From positions 1 to 55,056 of the forward strand of contig CAJTVY010000011.1 of the NCBI GenBank assembly GCA_910579925.1: DNA of 55,056 nt, written 5' to 3'. This document shows positions 17,016 to 26,388 of this stretch, one piece after another. The notes below the pieces were generated by a model. The model worked only from the letters and a program-made list of their open reading frames with translations, searched no databases and was not told the origin of the DNA. Numbering within the stretch: position 1 is the first letter of the stretch; each line of letters opens with the position of its first letter. The DNA is from an uncultured Dorea sp. (GTDB taxonomy: Bacteria > Bacillota > Clostridia > Lachnospirales > Lachnospiraceae). The translations under genes were made by a program, and so were the position numbers.

Positions 17016-18656
17016 ATGATACAGATCAGTCAGTTAAAACTGGACGTTCATCACACAGAGGCGGATCTGAGGGCGAAGATCTGCAGGCTTCTGCGTATAA
17101 GAGAGGACTCTCTGCTTTCATACAGGAGAAAAAAGCAGTCCCTGGATGCGCGGAAAAAACCGCAGCTTTTCTATGTCTATACCGTAGATGTCAAAGTAAA
17201 AAACGAAAAGGAAATCAAAAAGCGCATTCAGAGACAGAAACTTTCGAATATCTGCTTTCAGCCAGAGAAACGGCGGTATTCTCTGGCTGCCGTCGGAACA
17301 AAGAAGATGCTTTACCGTCCGGTAATCGTCGGCACAGGCCCGGCAGGACTGTTCTGCGGCTATGAACTTGCCCGCCTTGGCTATCGTCCGATCCTTCTGG
17401 AACGGGGAGCGTCTGTGGAAGAGCGTCTCAAAGACGTGGAAGAATTCTGGACAACGGGAGTCTTAAACCCTCAGTCAAACGTTCAGTTCGGGGAGGGCGG
17501 GGCAGGGACGTTCTCAGACGGCAAACTAAACACGCTGGTCAATGATCAGGAAGGGCGGAACGAACGGGTTCTGGAGATCTTTGTAGAGAACGGAGCGCCG
17601 GAAGAGATTCTGTATCTGAACAGACCCCATATCGGGACAGACATTCTTGCAGACGTGGTGAGACATATGCGGGAGTATATCATTTCCCATGGCGGGGAAG
17701 TAAGATTCCATTCCCAGGTAACGGATCTTGTCATTTCCTGTGAAGAAGGTACGAAAAGGCTGTCCGGGCTTGTGATGAATCAGCAGATCCTTGATACAGA
17801 AGCGGCGGTTCTTGCTATCGGGCATAGTGCAAGAGATACGTTTACTATGCTTAAGAACCGTAAAATACCAATGGAAGCGAAGTCATTCGCTGTCGGCGTC
17901 CGCATAGAGCATCCCCAGGAAATGATTGATATGGCCCAGTATGGGGCTTTTGCAGATCAGAAGCTTCCGGCAGCTTCCTATAAACTGACGGCAAAGCTGC
18001 CCGACGGAAGGGGCGTCTACACTTTCTGCATGTGTCCCGGCGGCTATGTAGTCAACGCATCCTCGGAAGAAGGCCGTCTGGCAGTTAACGGCATGAGTTA
18101 TCACGCAAGGGACGGCATCAATGCTAACAGCGCAGTCGTTGTGACAGTCACACCCAGGGATTACCAAAAGACAGGAAAGACAGATGAAGCTTCGGAAAAT
18201 TCAGACCCGCTTCTCGGTATGGAGTTTCAACGCAGGCTTGAAGAAGCCGCATATAAGGCCGGCAACGGAAAAATCCCGGTTCAGCTCTTTAAAGATTTCT
18301 GTAAGAACCGTCCTTCCAGAGCTCCGGAAGCGATACGTCCCCAGATGAAGGGCGGCTGCGCATGGGGAAATGTAAGGGCGGTTTTTCCGGAAGAACTGGC
18401 GAAAGCTCTGGAGGAGGGCATCTGTTCTTTTGGAAAACGACTCAGAGGCTATTCCCGCCCGGACGCAGTCGTTTCCGGTGTGGAAAGCCGAACCTCATCC
18501 CCTGTGCGGATTCTGAGGGATTCAACCTTTCAAAGTTCGGTATCAGGACTGTACCCCTGCGGCGAAGGAGCCGGTTATGCAGGCGGAATTACGTCTGCGG
18601 CGATGGATGGTCTCAGAGTTGCACAGGCGATCGCAGAAGAATATCGTCCCTTTTAA
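17016..18656 (+). CDS. FAD-dependent dehydrogenase (COG2509 family)
   Basis: A 546-residue soluble flavoprotein. Residues 1-95 form an N-terminal alpha/beta domain peculiar to this family; the Rossmann FAD motif VIVGTGPAGLFCGYELARLGY begins near residue 104, followed by NVQFGEGGAGTFSDGKLNT. The C-terminal GLYPCGEGAGYAGGITSAAMDG closes the FAD site. The reaction is unknown although the family is widespread in Firmicutes. It starts at ATG 17016 after AAGGAGGAG-like sequence and converges on the membrane-protein gene across 3 bp. Confidence 0.9.
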   Translation: MIQISQLKLDVHHTEADLRAKICRLLRIREDSLLSYRRKKQSLDARKKPQLFYVYTVDVKVKNEKEIKKRIQRQKLSNICFQPEKRRYSLAAVGTKKMLYRPVIVGTGPAGLFCGYELARLGYRPILLERGASVEERLKDVEEFWTTGVLNPQSNVQFGEGGAGTFSDGKLNTLVNDQEGRNERVLEIFVENGAPEEILYLNRPHIGTDILADVVRHMREYIISHGGEVRFHSQVTDLVISCEEGTKRLSGLVMNQQILDTEAAVLAIGHSARDTFTMLKNRKIPMEAKSFAVGVRIEHPQEMIDMAQYGAFADQKLPAASYKLTAKLPDGRGVYTFCMCPGGYVVNASSEEGRLAVNGMSYHARDGINANSAVVVTVTPRDYQKTGKTDEASENSDPLLGMEFQRRLEEAAYKAGNGKIPVQLFKDFCKNRPSRAPEAIRPQMKGGCAWGNVRAVFPEELAKALEEGICSFGKRLRGYSRPDAVVSGVESRTSSPVRILRDSTFQSSVSGLYPCGEGAGYAGGITSAAMDGLRVAQAIAEEYRPF

Positions 18657-18659
18657 GGA

Positions 18660-19178
18660 TCAGCCGAATGACATCCGGCGCTTCCGGCTTCTGTAAAACA
18701 GGCAGACTGCGCTGACTACATCCGTTACAAAGAAAAGATGCAGAATGATATGACGAAGGGCAGACCGGCTGGAAATCCGTCCTTCTTTCCTTAATCTTAC
18801 AACAGCGCTGATTCCATACATGGATGTGGTCAGCATAAGACAGATATCTGCCGTTGCCAGAATAGAAAGAAGGACTGGCGACACAAGTAAGAATGCCGGA
18901 ACCGCCATGGCAGGCAGCATAAGACATCCCAGGGCAAAAACTCCGGCATAAAAAGGGATATGTATCAGTTTGACAAGCATGTTCCAGAATATCAGATCAC
19001 GTCTGGTCTCTCCATAAGGATACGTCCATGCGTTCCAGATGTTGAAGATGTAGACGATAGCCGTAAAAAAAACATAAAAGGGAAGGGTGAACCTGTATCC
19101 AGGCAAAAACAGGCACAGAACCAGCAAATACGGCCAGATTATCAGGATTACAGGAACAGTTTTTCTGAGTTTATTCAT
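18660..19178 (-). CDS. Small polytopic membrane protein of unknown function
   Basis: A 172-residue protein with about five hydrophobic segments (PVILIIWPYLLVLCLFLPGY, FYVFFTAIVYIFNIW, LVKLIHIPFYAGVFALGC, VPAFLLVSPVLLSILATADI, IILHLFFVTDVVSAVCLFY) and a basic C-terminus. It looks like the small Lachnospiraceae membrane proteins with a WNAWTY loop; I do not recognise a function. The start MNKLRK has GGAGATG upstream. It ends 3 bp from the convergent FAD gene. Confidence 0.65.
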   Translation of the reverse strand: MNKLRKTVPVILIIWPYLLVLCLFLPGYRFTLPFYVFFTAIVYIFNIWNAWTYPYGETRRDLIFWNMLVKLIHIPFYAGVFALGCLMLPAMAVPAFLLVSPVLLSILATADICLMLTTSMYGISAVVRLRKEGRISSRSALRHIILHLFFVTDVVSAVCLFYRSRKRRMSFG

Positions 19179-19357
19179 AACAATGTCATCTCCGGTTTTT
19201 ATTTTATTATACTACTTCAGACAGCAGATTTTCCACCATTTTCGACATTGCGGCATATGGTTTAAGAAATTTTTAATGTGATAACCCTATACACGGTTTC
19301 CGAAATATGGTAAAATATACAGAGTTTTTTAGATAGAGAAAACGAGGAGGAGTACAT

Positions 19358-19618
19358 ATGAAGGGAGCAGGAGGCAAGAATTCCTGGGCTTTGTTCCTGT
19401 TTATCCTGACAGGAATCGTACTTGGAGGTTTTATCGGCATGCTGGCAGAGGGAGTGCCGGCGCTTAACTGGCTTGCGTATGGCCAGTCATTCGGGCTGCA
19501 GGAACCGGTGGTCTTAAATTTCGGGATCCTGGTGCTGACTTTCGGCCTGTCGATTAAGATCACCATCGCAAGCATTGTGGGAGTGATTCTTGCAGTCATT
19601 ATTTATCGTTTCTTATAG
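19358..19618 (+). CDS. DUF4321 membrane protein
   Basis: An 86-residue protein with two hydrophobic segments (about 10-30 and 54-84), matching DUF4321, a family usually found upstream of maf/radC/mreB in Clostridia. Here it is 15 bp before radC. AACGAGGAGG precedes ATG 19358. A weak promoter (TATACA, 17 bp, TAAAAT near 19289-19317) fits the start of the whole morphogenesis operon. No function is known. Confidence 0.8.
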   Translation: MKGAGGKNSWALFLFILTGIVLGGFIGMLAEGVPALNWLAYGQSFGLQEPVVLNFGILVLTFGLSIKITIASIVGVILAVIIYRFL

Positions 19619-19633
19619 AGTCTGTTGTTATGA

Positions 19634-20350
19634 GTGTCGTACGAATCCAAAGATGAGATGAAGCAGTCAAATACCATAAAAGAAATACCGGAAATGGAAC
19701 GTCCATATGAGAAATGTGAGCGTAAAGGGGCTCATGCCTTAAGTGATGAAGAGTTGCTGGCAGTGCTTCTGCGTACGGGAACCCATGGCGAGAACGCACT
19801 GGAACTTGCAAAGCGGATTCTCTACCATGCCGGAGAGCCTGGAATTTTAGGACTTCACCGGTTCAGCGTGGAACGTCTTAGGCGGCTTCGGGGAATCGGG
19901 AAGGTTAAGGCTGTTCAGATTTCATGCATCTGTGAACTTGCGAAGCGGCTTTCCAAGGCATCATACCAGGAAGCCTTGTGTTTTGCAGATCCAGGAACGA
20001 TTGCCCGATACTATATGGAAGACATGCGTCATGAGAAGCAGGAGCTGATGAAGCTTCTGATGCTGAATACGAAAGCGAAGCTGGTCGGTGAGACGAATGT
20101 ATCGAAGGGGACGGTAAACGCCTCGCTGATTACGCCGAGAGAACTTTTTATAGAAGCGTTACAGAAGAATGCGGTGTCCATAGTTATTTTACATAACCAC
20201 CCAAGCGGGGATCCCACCCCAAGCAGGGAAGATATGCTGACAACCAAAAGAATTCTCGATGCGGGGACATTGATTGGAATTGAGTTGTTAGATCACATTA
20301 TTATTGGGAATAATTGTTATGTAAGTTTTAGGGAAGAGGGCATGCTCTAG
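19634..20350 (+). CDS. radC: RadC-family JAMM domain protein
   Basis: A 238-residue RadC protein with an N-terminal helix-hairpin-helix (LRRLRGIGKVKAVQI near residues 74-90) and a C-terminal JAMM/MPN domain with the metal motif HNHPSGDPTPSREDM. Historical links to DNA repair are disputed; the biochemical role is unknown. The start is uncertain: GTG 19634 overlaps a poor Shine-Dalgarno, and ATG 19658 (MKQSNT) is an alternative giving 230 residues. It precedes mreB by 16 bp, a common order. Confidence 0.92.
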   Translation: MSYESKDEMKQSNTIKEIPEMERPYEKCERKGAHALSDEELLAVLLRTGTHGENALELAKRILYHAGEPGILGLHRFSVERLRRLRGIGKVKAVQISCICELAKRLSKASYQEALCFADPGTIARYYMEDMRHEKQELMKLLMLNTKAKLVGETNVSKGTVNASLITPRELFIEALQKNAVSIVILHNHPSGDPTPSREDMLTTKRILDAGTLIGIELLDHIIIGNNCYVSFREEGML

Positions 20351-20366
20351 AAAGGATTTATGTCAG

Positions 20367-21389
20367 ATGGCGAGGAATGTATACGGCCTTGATCTTGGTT
20401 CCTATGAGATTAAGGTTTATGATAAGAAGAAAGATACCATATGGAAAGAAAAAGATGTGATTGCTCTGAAGAACGAGAAGGAGATTTTTGCGGTAGGAGA
20501 CGAAGCCTTTTCCATGTACGAGAAGGCGCCTTCAAACATCGAAGTGGTATTTCCTATGAAAGAAGGAGTTATTTCCCGATTTCACGACATGCAGTTCCTT
20601 CTGCAGAATCTTCTGAAGAAGGACCGGCAGTTCGCCCGGGGCTCAGAGTATGTGGTAGCTGTTCCGACGGATGTGACGGAGGTAGAGAAAAAAGCGTTCT
20701 TTGACCTGGTAATCCACTCAACCGCAAAGGCGAAAGAGGTAAACATCGTGGAGCGGTCCATTGCGGATGCAATCGGGCTGAATCTGGATGTACAGAATAC
20801 CAAGGGCGTCTTCATCGTGAATTTCGGCGGCGAGACCACGGAGCTGTCCGTGATCGCAGGGGGCGGAATGGTCATGAACCGTCTTCTGAAGGTAGGCGGC
20901 GCTACTTTTGACCAGTCGGTCATCAATCTGGTACGTCACAGTCACGATTTCCTGATCGGGAGACATACGGCGGAGGTGCTTCGTAAGAGTTTCGGTATCT
21001 TTACCAATGAGGTGGAAGCTATGCTTACCGTTGCGGGCCGGGATCTGATTACAGGCGTTCCTATGCGCAAGGGAATCTCCATCAACCTTGTCCGGCTGGC
21101 CATGAAGGATCCTCTGTTCCAGTGTGTGAGCGCCATTCAGTCGCTGCTTGACCGGACGCCGCCGGAGGTGCGCAAGGCCATTAATGAGAACGGTATCTTT
21201 TTAACCGGCGGTGTGGCGCACACGGCGGGGCTTGAGATGTATGTGGAGGAGATGGTGGGTATTACCACCAGGACTTCCGTTGAGCCGGATATCTGTGCGG
21301 TGTCGGGGCTGAAGAAGATTATTGAATCAAAGGATCTGCGCAAATTTGCGTTTTCCATGCTTGATGAAAATTATAGGTGGATGAGATAA
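20367..21389 (+). CDS. mreB: Rod-shape-determining actin homologue MreB
   Basis: A 340-residue bacterial actin. Phosphate-1 YGLDLGSYEIKVYD, the central IVNFGGETTELSVI and the adenosine loop GIFLTGGVAHTAGLEMYVEEM are visible. MreB filaments under the membrane guide the elongation machinery (MreCD, RodA, PBP2), all encoded downstream in this operon. The Asp-rich phosphate-2 motif IVNFGGETT deviates from the usual DIGGGTT (D to N), a point that separates MreB-like (Mbl/MreBH) paralogues; it may lower ATP hydrolysis. Confidence 0.9.
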   Translation: MARNVYGLDLGSYEIKVYDKKKDTIWKEKDVIALKNEKEIFAVGDEAFSMYEKAPSNIEVVFPMKEGVISRFHDMQFLLQNLLKKDRQFARGSEYVVAVPTDVTEVEKKAFFDLVIHSTAKAKEVNIVERSIADAIGLNLDVQNTKGVFIVNFGGETTELSVIAGGGMVMNRLLKVGGATFDQSVINLVRHSHDFLIGRHTAEVLRKSFGIFTNEVEAMLTVAGRDLITGVPMRKGISINLVRLAMKDPLFQCVSAIQSLLDRTPPEVRKAINENGIFLTGGVAHTAGLEMYVEEMVGITTRTSVEPDICAVSGLKKIIESKDLRKFAFSMLDENYRWMR

Positions 21390-21391
21390 TT

Positions 21392-22318
21392 ATGAAGAAC
21401 AAGAAACAATCGTCTTTTTCAAGTAAATACTGGCTGATTATCATATCGGTTCTCTGTGTGATACTACTGGGAATCGAGCGGTTCACGGACGGCGGCGGTC
21501 CGCTGCGTTTTATTGCCAGTTACACGGTGGTTCCCATGCAGGAGGGGATCAGTTATGTGGGCAGGTTCATGAGCGATCTGTCGGATAATTTTGACACGCT
21601 TGAGGATATGAAGAAGGAGAACAAAAAGCTGCAGTCCAAAGTAGACGAGCTGACTATAGATAATACAAGACTCAGACAAGAGCAGTACGAGCTGGAACGT
21701 TTAAGAGAACTGTATAAACTGGATGAGAATTATTCGGATTATGATAAGATCGGCGCACATGTGGTGGCGAATAACGGGAGCAACTGGTTTACAGACTTTA
21801 CCATCGACAAGGGAACAAAGGACGGAGTACAGGTGAACTCTAATGTGCTGGCAGGAAGCGGCCTTGTGGGGATCGTCATTGAGGCTGGTCCTACTTATGC
21901 ACGGGTACGGTCCATTATTGATGATGCCAGCAATGTAAGTTCCATGATGCTCTCGACTTCAGATACCTGTATGGTCAGAGGCGACCTGAAGCTGATGGAT
22001 GACGGAAGGCTCCGGTTTGAGAAGCTTCCGAACAATGACAACAAGATCGAGGCAGGAGAGCAGGTGGTGACGTCCCATGTCAGCAACCGTTTTCTCCAGG
22101 GACTCTTTATCGGATATGTCAGTGAGATCGAGGTGGATTCCAATAATCTTACCCGGTCCGGCTACATTACGCCTGCAGTTGACTTTAGTAAACTGCAGGA
22201 GGTACTGGTGATTACCACGACCAAACAGAATCTGCTGGAAGCGGATGAGACGCAGGAATCCCAGGAATCTCAGGAATCCCAGGAGACGCAGGAACCCCAG
22301 GATGAAGAAGGAGAGTGA
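21392..22318 (+). CDS. mreC: Cell-shape protein MreC
   Basis: A 308-residue bitopic protein. The N-terminal membrane helix (about residues 14-33, YWLIIISVLCVILLG) is followed by a coiled coil (about 62-105) and the periplasmic-side beta domain (TDFTIDKGTKDGVQVNSNVL, GLVGIVIEAGP). MreC links MreB filaments to PBP2. I use ATG 21392; a GTG at 21377 is inside the mreB end. The C-terminal tail is a low-complexity acidic run of QES/QET repeats from 9-bp DNA repeats at about 22250-22300. Confidence 0.93.
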   Translation: MKNKKQSSFSSKYWLIIISVLCVILLGIERFTDGGGPLRFIASYTVVPMQEGISYVGRFMSDLSDNFDTLEDMKKENKKLQSKVDELTIDNTRLRQEQYELERLRELYKLDENYSDYDKIGAHVVANNGSNWFTDFTIDKGTKDGVQVNSNVLAGSGLVGIVIEAGPTYARVRSIIDDASNVSSMMLSTSDTCMVRGDLKLMDDGRLRFEKLPNNDNKIEAGEQVVTSHVSNRFLQGLFIGYVSEIEVDSNNLTRSGYITPAVDFSKLQEVLVITTTKQNLLEADETQESQESQESQETQEPQDEEGE

Positions 22319-22321
22319 TCC

Positions 22322-22840
22322 ATGAAAAGAAAGTTCATAACATCTGCCGTGATACTGGTCTGCTTTCTGCTTGAAAGCACCATATTTCAGAATCTGGCAT
22401 TTGCAACAGTGAAGCCGAATCTTCTGATTGTCGTTACCTCTTCCTTTGGTTTTATGCGCGGGAAGAAAGCGGGGTTATTCGTAGGTTTTTCTTCAGGGCT
22501 TCTGGCAGACCTGTTCTGGGGCAGCGCCCTTGGCTTTAATATGTTGTTGTATGCGGTCATCGGATATGCGAACGGTTCTTTTAAACGGATGTTCTATGAT
22601 GACGATATAAAGCTGCCGATCGTGCTGATCAGTGTAAGCGATTTCCTGTATGGGCTGTTCACATATGCATGTATTTATATGCTGCGGGGGGATTTCGCTT
22701 TTCTGACTTACCTGATGAAAATTATTATGCCGGAACTGGTATATACCATTCTGGTAACCCTGGCCCTTTATCAGATCATATTACACATTAATAAGAAACT
22801 GGAAGAAGAAGAACAAAGGAGTGCGAGCAAATTTGTATAG
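22322..22840 (+). CDS. mreD: Cell-shape protein MreD
   Basis: A 172-residue membrane protein with about five hydrophobic segments, partner of MreC and PBP2 in the elongasome. Typical marks are AVILVCFLLESTIFQNLAF at the start, KPNLLIVVTSSFGFMRGKKAGL and GLLADLFWGSALG. It starts 3 bp after the mreC stop with GGAGAG upstream and overlaps the beginning of the PBP2 gene. Confidence 0.92.
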   Translation: MKRKFITSAVILVCFLLESTIFQNLAFATVKPNLLIVVTSSFGFMRGKKAGLFVGFSSGLLADLFWGSALGFNMLLYAVIGYANGSFKRMFYDDDIKLPIVLISVSDFLYGLFTYACIYMLRGDFAFLTYLMKIIMPELVYTILVTLALYQIILHINKKLEEEEQRSASKFV

Positions 22841-25769
22841 TTTTTGGGAACGGTTCAAAACCGGCATTACAGAGATTTTTCAATCCCGGATAGTCGTCAT
22901 TATCCTGATTTTCTGCATCACGTCCGCAATCCTTGTCCAGAGGGTATTCTATCTGCAGATTGTAAAGGGACAGGAATATCTGGATGATTATAAGCTTCAG
23001 ATTCAGAAAACCAAAGAAGTACAGGGAACCCGCGGGAATATCTATGACCGTAACGGGTATCTTCTGGCTTACAACGAACTGGCATATGCGGTCACCATAG
23101 AGGATAACGGTGAATATGACGATCGGGAGCATAAGAATAAGGAACTGAACAGAGTCGTATCCAGTGTGATTCAGATGGTGGAATCCAACGGAGATACCGT
23201 AATCAATAATTTCGGGGTCATCCTGGACAACAATAACAATTATATGTATGTGGCGGAGAATGAGACGCAGCGTCTGAGGTTTATTGCGGATGTATTCGGG
23301 AAACGTACGATTGACGATCTCACGACAAAACAGAAGAATATTTCGGCAGATGCGCTCATTGACTATCTGTGCACGGATGAAGTGAACGGATATGGAATCA
23401 GACAGTCTTCGATGGAGAAGACGGAAGTCCTTAAACTGGTGAATATCCGTTATGCAATCTCACTGAACAGTTTCCAGAAATTCATTGCCACTACCATTGC
23501 AGAAGATGTAAGCGATGAGACGGTTGCTATTGTCATGGAAAACCTGGATGATCTGCAGGGAGTCAGTATCGAAGAGGAATCCATGCGGCGGTATGCGGAC
23601 AGTTATTGTTTTGCTAATATTATCGGTTATACCGGGCAGATTTCTCAAGAGGAGTATGACGCTCTCGGGAAAGAGGAGAAAAAGGATTATTCTAAGACGG
23701 ACACGATCGGAAAAGCCGGTCTTGAAAAGACCATGGATTCCGAACTTCAGGGAAAGAAAGGCGAGATCAGGCTATATGTCAATAGTGTGGGTAAGGTAAT
23801 CGAGACGATTAATGAGAAAGCGCCCAAGGCTGGAAGCGATGTGTATCTGTCTATTGATGCGAACCTGCAGAAGGCGGCATATCATGTGATCGAACAGGAA
23901 CTGGCAGGCATCCTGCTTTCAAAAATCCAGAATGCCCTGGATTATGACCGCACTCAGGTGAAGGATGGAAGCGACGTGATTATTCCTATTGGTGATGTTT
24001 ATAATACGTTCATTAACAATGAGATTCTGGATATGAACCATTTTGCAGATGAAAGCGCCGGTGTCACGGAGAAAGAGGTTTTTGCCGCATTTTCGGCCAG
24101 GAAGGAGACGGTGATACAGGAACTGTCGTCTATTCTTTCTGATCCCGGCGCCAGGGCTTACCGGGATTTCCCGAAAGAACAGCAGGCTTATCTGACCTAT
24201 ATTGTCTCAGATCTTTTGTCTGGCAACGGGATTATCCGGTCTGATGCCATTGATACGGATGATGCCACTTATAAAGCCTGGAAAGATGAAGAGAGCATTA
24301 ATATTTACACATACCTGACCTATGTGATCTCTCAGAACTGGGTGGATACCTCTCTTTTAAAAGAATATGCGTCTGCTGATGGGGAATATACCGATTCCAA
24401 TGAACTTTATCAGGGAATGATGAATTATATACTGGCTGATATCAACGACAATAATAGCTTTAACAAACTGATTTACCGTTACATGGTAAAATCAGGGGCT
24501 GTGACAGGCCGGCAGATCTGCCTCATGCTTTATGAGCAGGGGGTTCTTGCCTATGATGAGAGGCAGTATAACGGATTAAGTTCCGGTGGAATATCTGCGT
24601 ATGATTTTGTCCGGGGTAAGATTGAGACGTTAGAGATCACGCCGGGGCAGCTTGCGCTGGAACCATGTACCGGATCTATCGTTGTCACAGATACAGACAG
24701 CGGGAAGGTACTTGCCTGCGTATCCTATCCGGGATACGATAACAACCGTCTTGCCAATGCAATGGATTCCAGCTATTATAAGAAGCTGGTGACAGATCAG
24801 GCCAGGCCGTTCTATAATAATGCAACCCAGGAAAAGACAGCTCCCGGGTCTACCTATAAACCATTGGTTTCTATTGCCGGGCTGATGGAAGGAGTCGTTG
24901 ACGTGAACACTTATCTGCCCTGCAGCGGCGTCTACAAAAAAGTAGAACCGAACCCTACCTGCTGGATTAACCCAGGCGCTCACGGGGGACTAAATGTGGC
25001 GGGAGCGCTTCAGCATTCCTGTAACTGTTATTACTATGAGGTGGGATACCGGATGAGTCTGCAGGACAATGGAATCTCTCAGATTGGTTCAGATAACAGT
25101 GAAGGATCGGCAACGGAAGTGTATTATTCCAGTAACCTTGGTCTGGAGACACTAAAGAAGTATGCGACTCAATTTGGCCTCAACGAGACTTCGGGACTGG
25201 AGATACCGGAAGCCGATCCCCAGATTTCCGATGATTCGTCCGTACCGTCCTCAATCGGACAAGGTACGAATAACTATACTGTCAGTCAGTTGGCGAGATA
25301 TACGACTGCCATAGCAAACAAAGGCACGGTATATAACTTAAGTCTGCTTGACAAAGTTACTTCCGTGGACGGCGACGTCATAAAAGAGTATGAACCAGAG
25401 GTAGCCAGTACCATCACCGACGTGCCGGACTCATACTGGTCTGCCGTTCATACAGGGATGCGCAACATGGTTACTTCCCACGGTGATTTATTTCCAAAGT
25501 TGAATGCAAGCGATATAAAACTGTCTGGAAAGTCAGGTACGGCACAGCAGAGTAAGACACATCCTGATCACGGGCTGTTCATAGGATTTGCACCGAGCGA
25601 CAGCCCTGAGGTGGCATTCGCAGTCCGTATAGCGAACGGTTACAGTTCCAATTACGCCTGTGATATTGCGAATTATGTGATGGAATACTATTATGAGATA
25701 ACTCCGGAGAATGAACTGATTACCGGAAAAGCAGCCAAGGTTACTTCGGGAGCGATAGGAGGAGATTAG
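22833..25769 (+). CDS. Class B penicillin-binding protein 2 (elongation transpeptidase)
   Basis: A 978-residue enzyme that cross-links peptidoglycan during elongation, partnered with RodA. A membrane helix (about 24-44) is followed by the dimerisation domain (GTRGNIYDRNGYLLAYN) and the transpeptidase domain with SxxK at S673 (PGSTYK), SxN at S729 (SCN) and KSGT at K900. About 270 residues (roughly 340-612) separate LSIDANLQKAAY from GSIVVTDTDSGK, far more than the usual 30, so a large insertion sits in the N-terminal part of this domain. I prefer TTG 22833, 10 bp after AAAGGAG; GTG 22821 lies on the Shine-Dalgarno. Confidence 0.92.
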   Translation: MYSFWERFKTGITEIFQSRIVVIILIFCITSAILVQRVFYLQIVKGQEYLDDYKLQIQKTKEVQGTRGNIYDRNGYLLAYNELAYAVTIEDNGEYDDREHKNKELNRVVSSVIQMVESNGDTVINNFGVILDNNNNYMYVAENETQRLRFIADVFGKRTIDDLTTKQKNISADALIDYLCTDEVNGYGIRQSSMEKTEVLKLVNIRYAISLNSFQKFIATTIAEDVSDETVAIVMENLDDLQGVSIEEESMRRYADSYCFANIIGYTGQISQEEYDALGKEEKKDYSKTDTIGKAGLEKTMDSELQGKKGEIRLYVNSVGKVIETINEKAPKAGSDVYLSIDANLQKAAYHVIEQELAGILLSKIQNALDYDRTQVKDGSDVIIPIGDVYNTFINNEILDMNHFADESAGVTEKEVFAAFSARKETVIQELSSILSDPGARAYRDFPKEQQAYLTYIVSDLLSGNGIIRSDAIDTDDATYKAWKDEESINIYTYLTYVISQNWVDTSLLKEYASADGEYTDSNELYQGMMNYILADINDNNSFNKLIYRYMVKSGAVTGRQICLMLYEQGVLAYDERQYNGLSSGGISAYDFVRGKIETLEITPGQLALEPCTGSIVVTDTDSGKVLACVSYPGYDNNRLANAMDSSYYKKLVTDQARPFYNNATQEKTAPGSTYKPLVSIAGLMEGVVDVNTYLPCSGVYKKVEPNPTCWINPGAHGGLNVAGALQHSCNCYYYEVGYRMSLQDNGISQIGSDNSEGSATEVYYSSNLGLETLKKYATQFGLNETSGLEIPEADPQISDDSSVPSSIGQGTNNYTVSQLARYTTAIANKGTVYNLSLLDKVTSVDGDVIKEYEPEVASTITDVPDSYWSAVHTGMRNMVTSHGDLFPKLNASDIKLSGKSGTAQQSKTHPDHGLFIGFAPSDSPEVAFAVRIANGYSSNYACDIANYVMEYYYEITPENELITGKAAKVTSGAIGGD

Positions 25770-25797
25770 AGGAGATTAAAGGAAAGGATGAGTTTAT

Positions 25798-26388
25798 GTG
25801 AAAGATCCGGTGCTCATTAAGAGCAACAGATACGGGATTACGATTTATTTCGACCCGGATATGCCCTATGAGGAGTTGCTTCAGGAGGTTCAGAGAAAAT
25901 TCCAGTCTTCCGCACATTTTTTTGGTCATGCGGATATGGCGGTGGAATTCGAGGGCCGAACTTTCACAAAAGAGGAGGAGCATCTGATGACGGAGGTCAT
26001 TCAGGATGCCGCCGGGATACAGATATTATGTATCATTGAGAAGGACACAGATACAGAAGAGATTCACAGAAGAATGCTGGATGAAAGTCTGGAAACGATC
26101 CATGAAAAAGACGGCCGGTTCTATAGAGGTACGTTAAGAGGAAAACAGATCCTGGAATCTGAGACGAGTATCGTGATTGTCGGAGATATTGAAGAAGGCG
26201 CCATTGTGGCGTCAAAACAGAACGTTGTGGTCACCGGAACCATTTATGGGACGGTGATCGCAGGAGCCGCCGGCAATTATGATGCAATGATTGCAGCGCT
26301 CCATATGGAGCCGAAGAAGCTCCGTATTGGAGATATTGAAGTCAAACCAGTTATAGGAGGAAGTTATTCATGGGCGAAGTTATTGTAA
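25798..26388 (+). CDS. minC: Septum-site inhibitor MinC
   Basis: A 196-residue division inhibitor that blocks FtsZ polymerisation away from mid-cell. The N-terminal domain (1-95) is divergent; the C-terminal beta-helix (GDIEEGAIVASKQNVVVTGTIYGTVIAG) is characteristic and binds MinD. GTG 25798 is used because the overlapping ATG at 25796 is out of frame and hits a stop at once. It overlaps minD by 19 bp. Confidence 0.88.
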   Translation: MKDPVLIKSNRYGITIYFDPDMPYEELLQEVQRKFQSSAHFFGHADMAVEFEGRTFTKEEEHLMTEVIQDAAGIQILCIIEKDTDTEEIHRRMLDESLETIHEKDGRFYRGTLRGKQILESETSIVIVGDIEEGAIVASKQNVVVTGTIYGTVIAGAAGNYDAMIAALHMEPKKLRIGDIEVKPVIGGSYSWAKLL

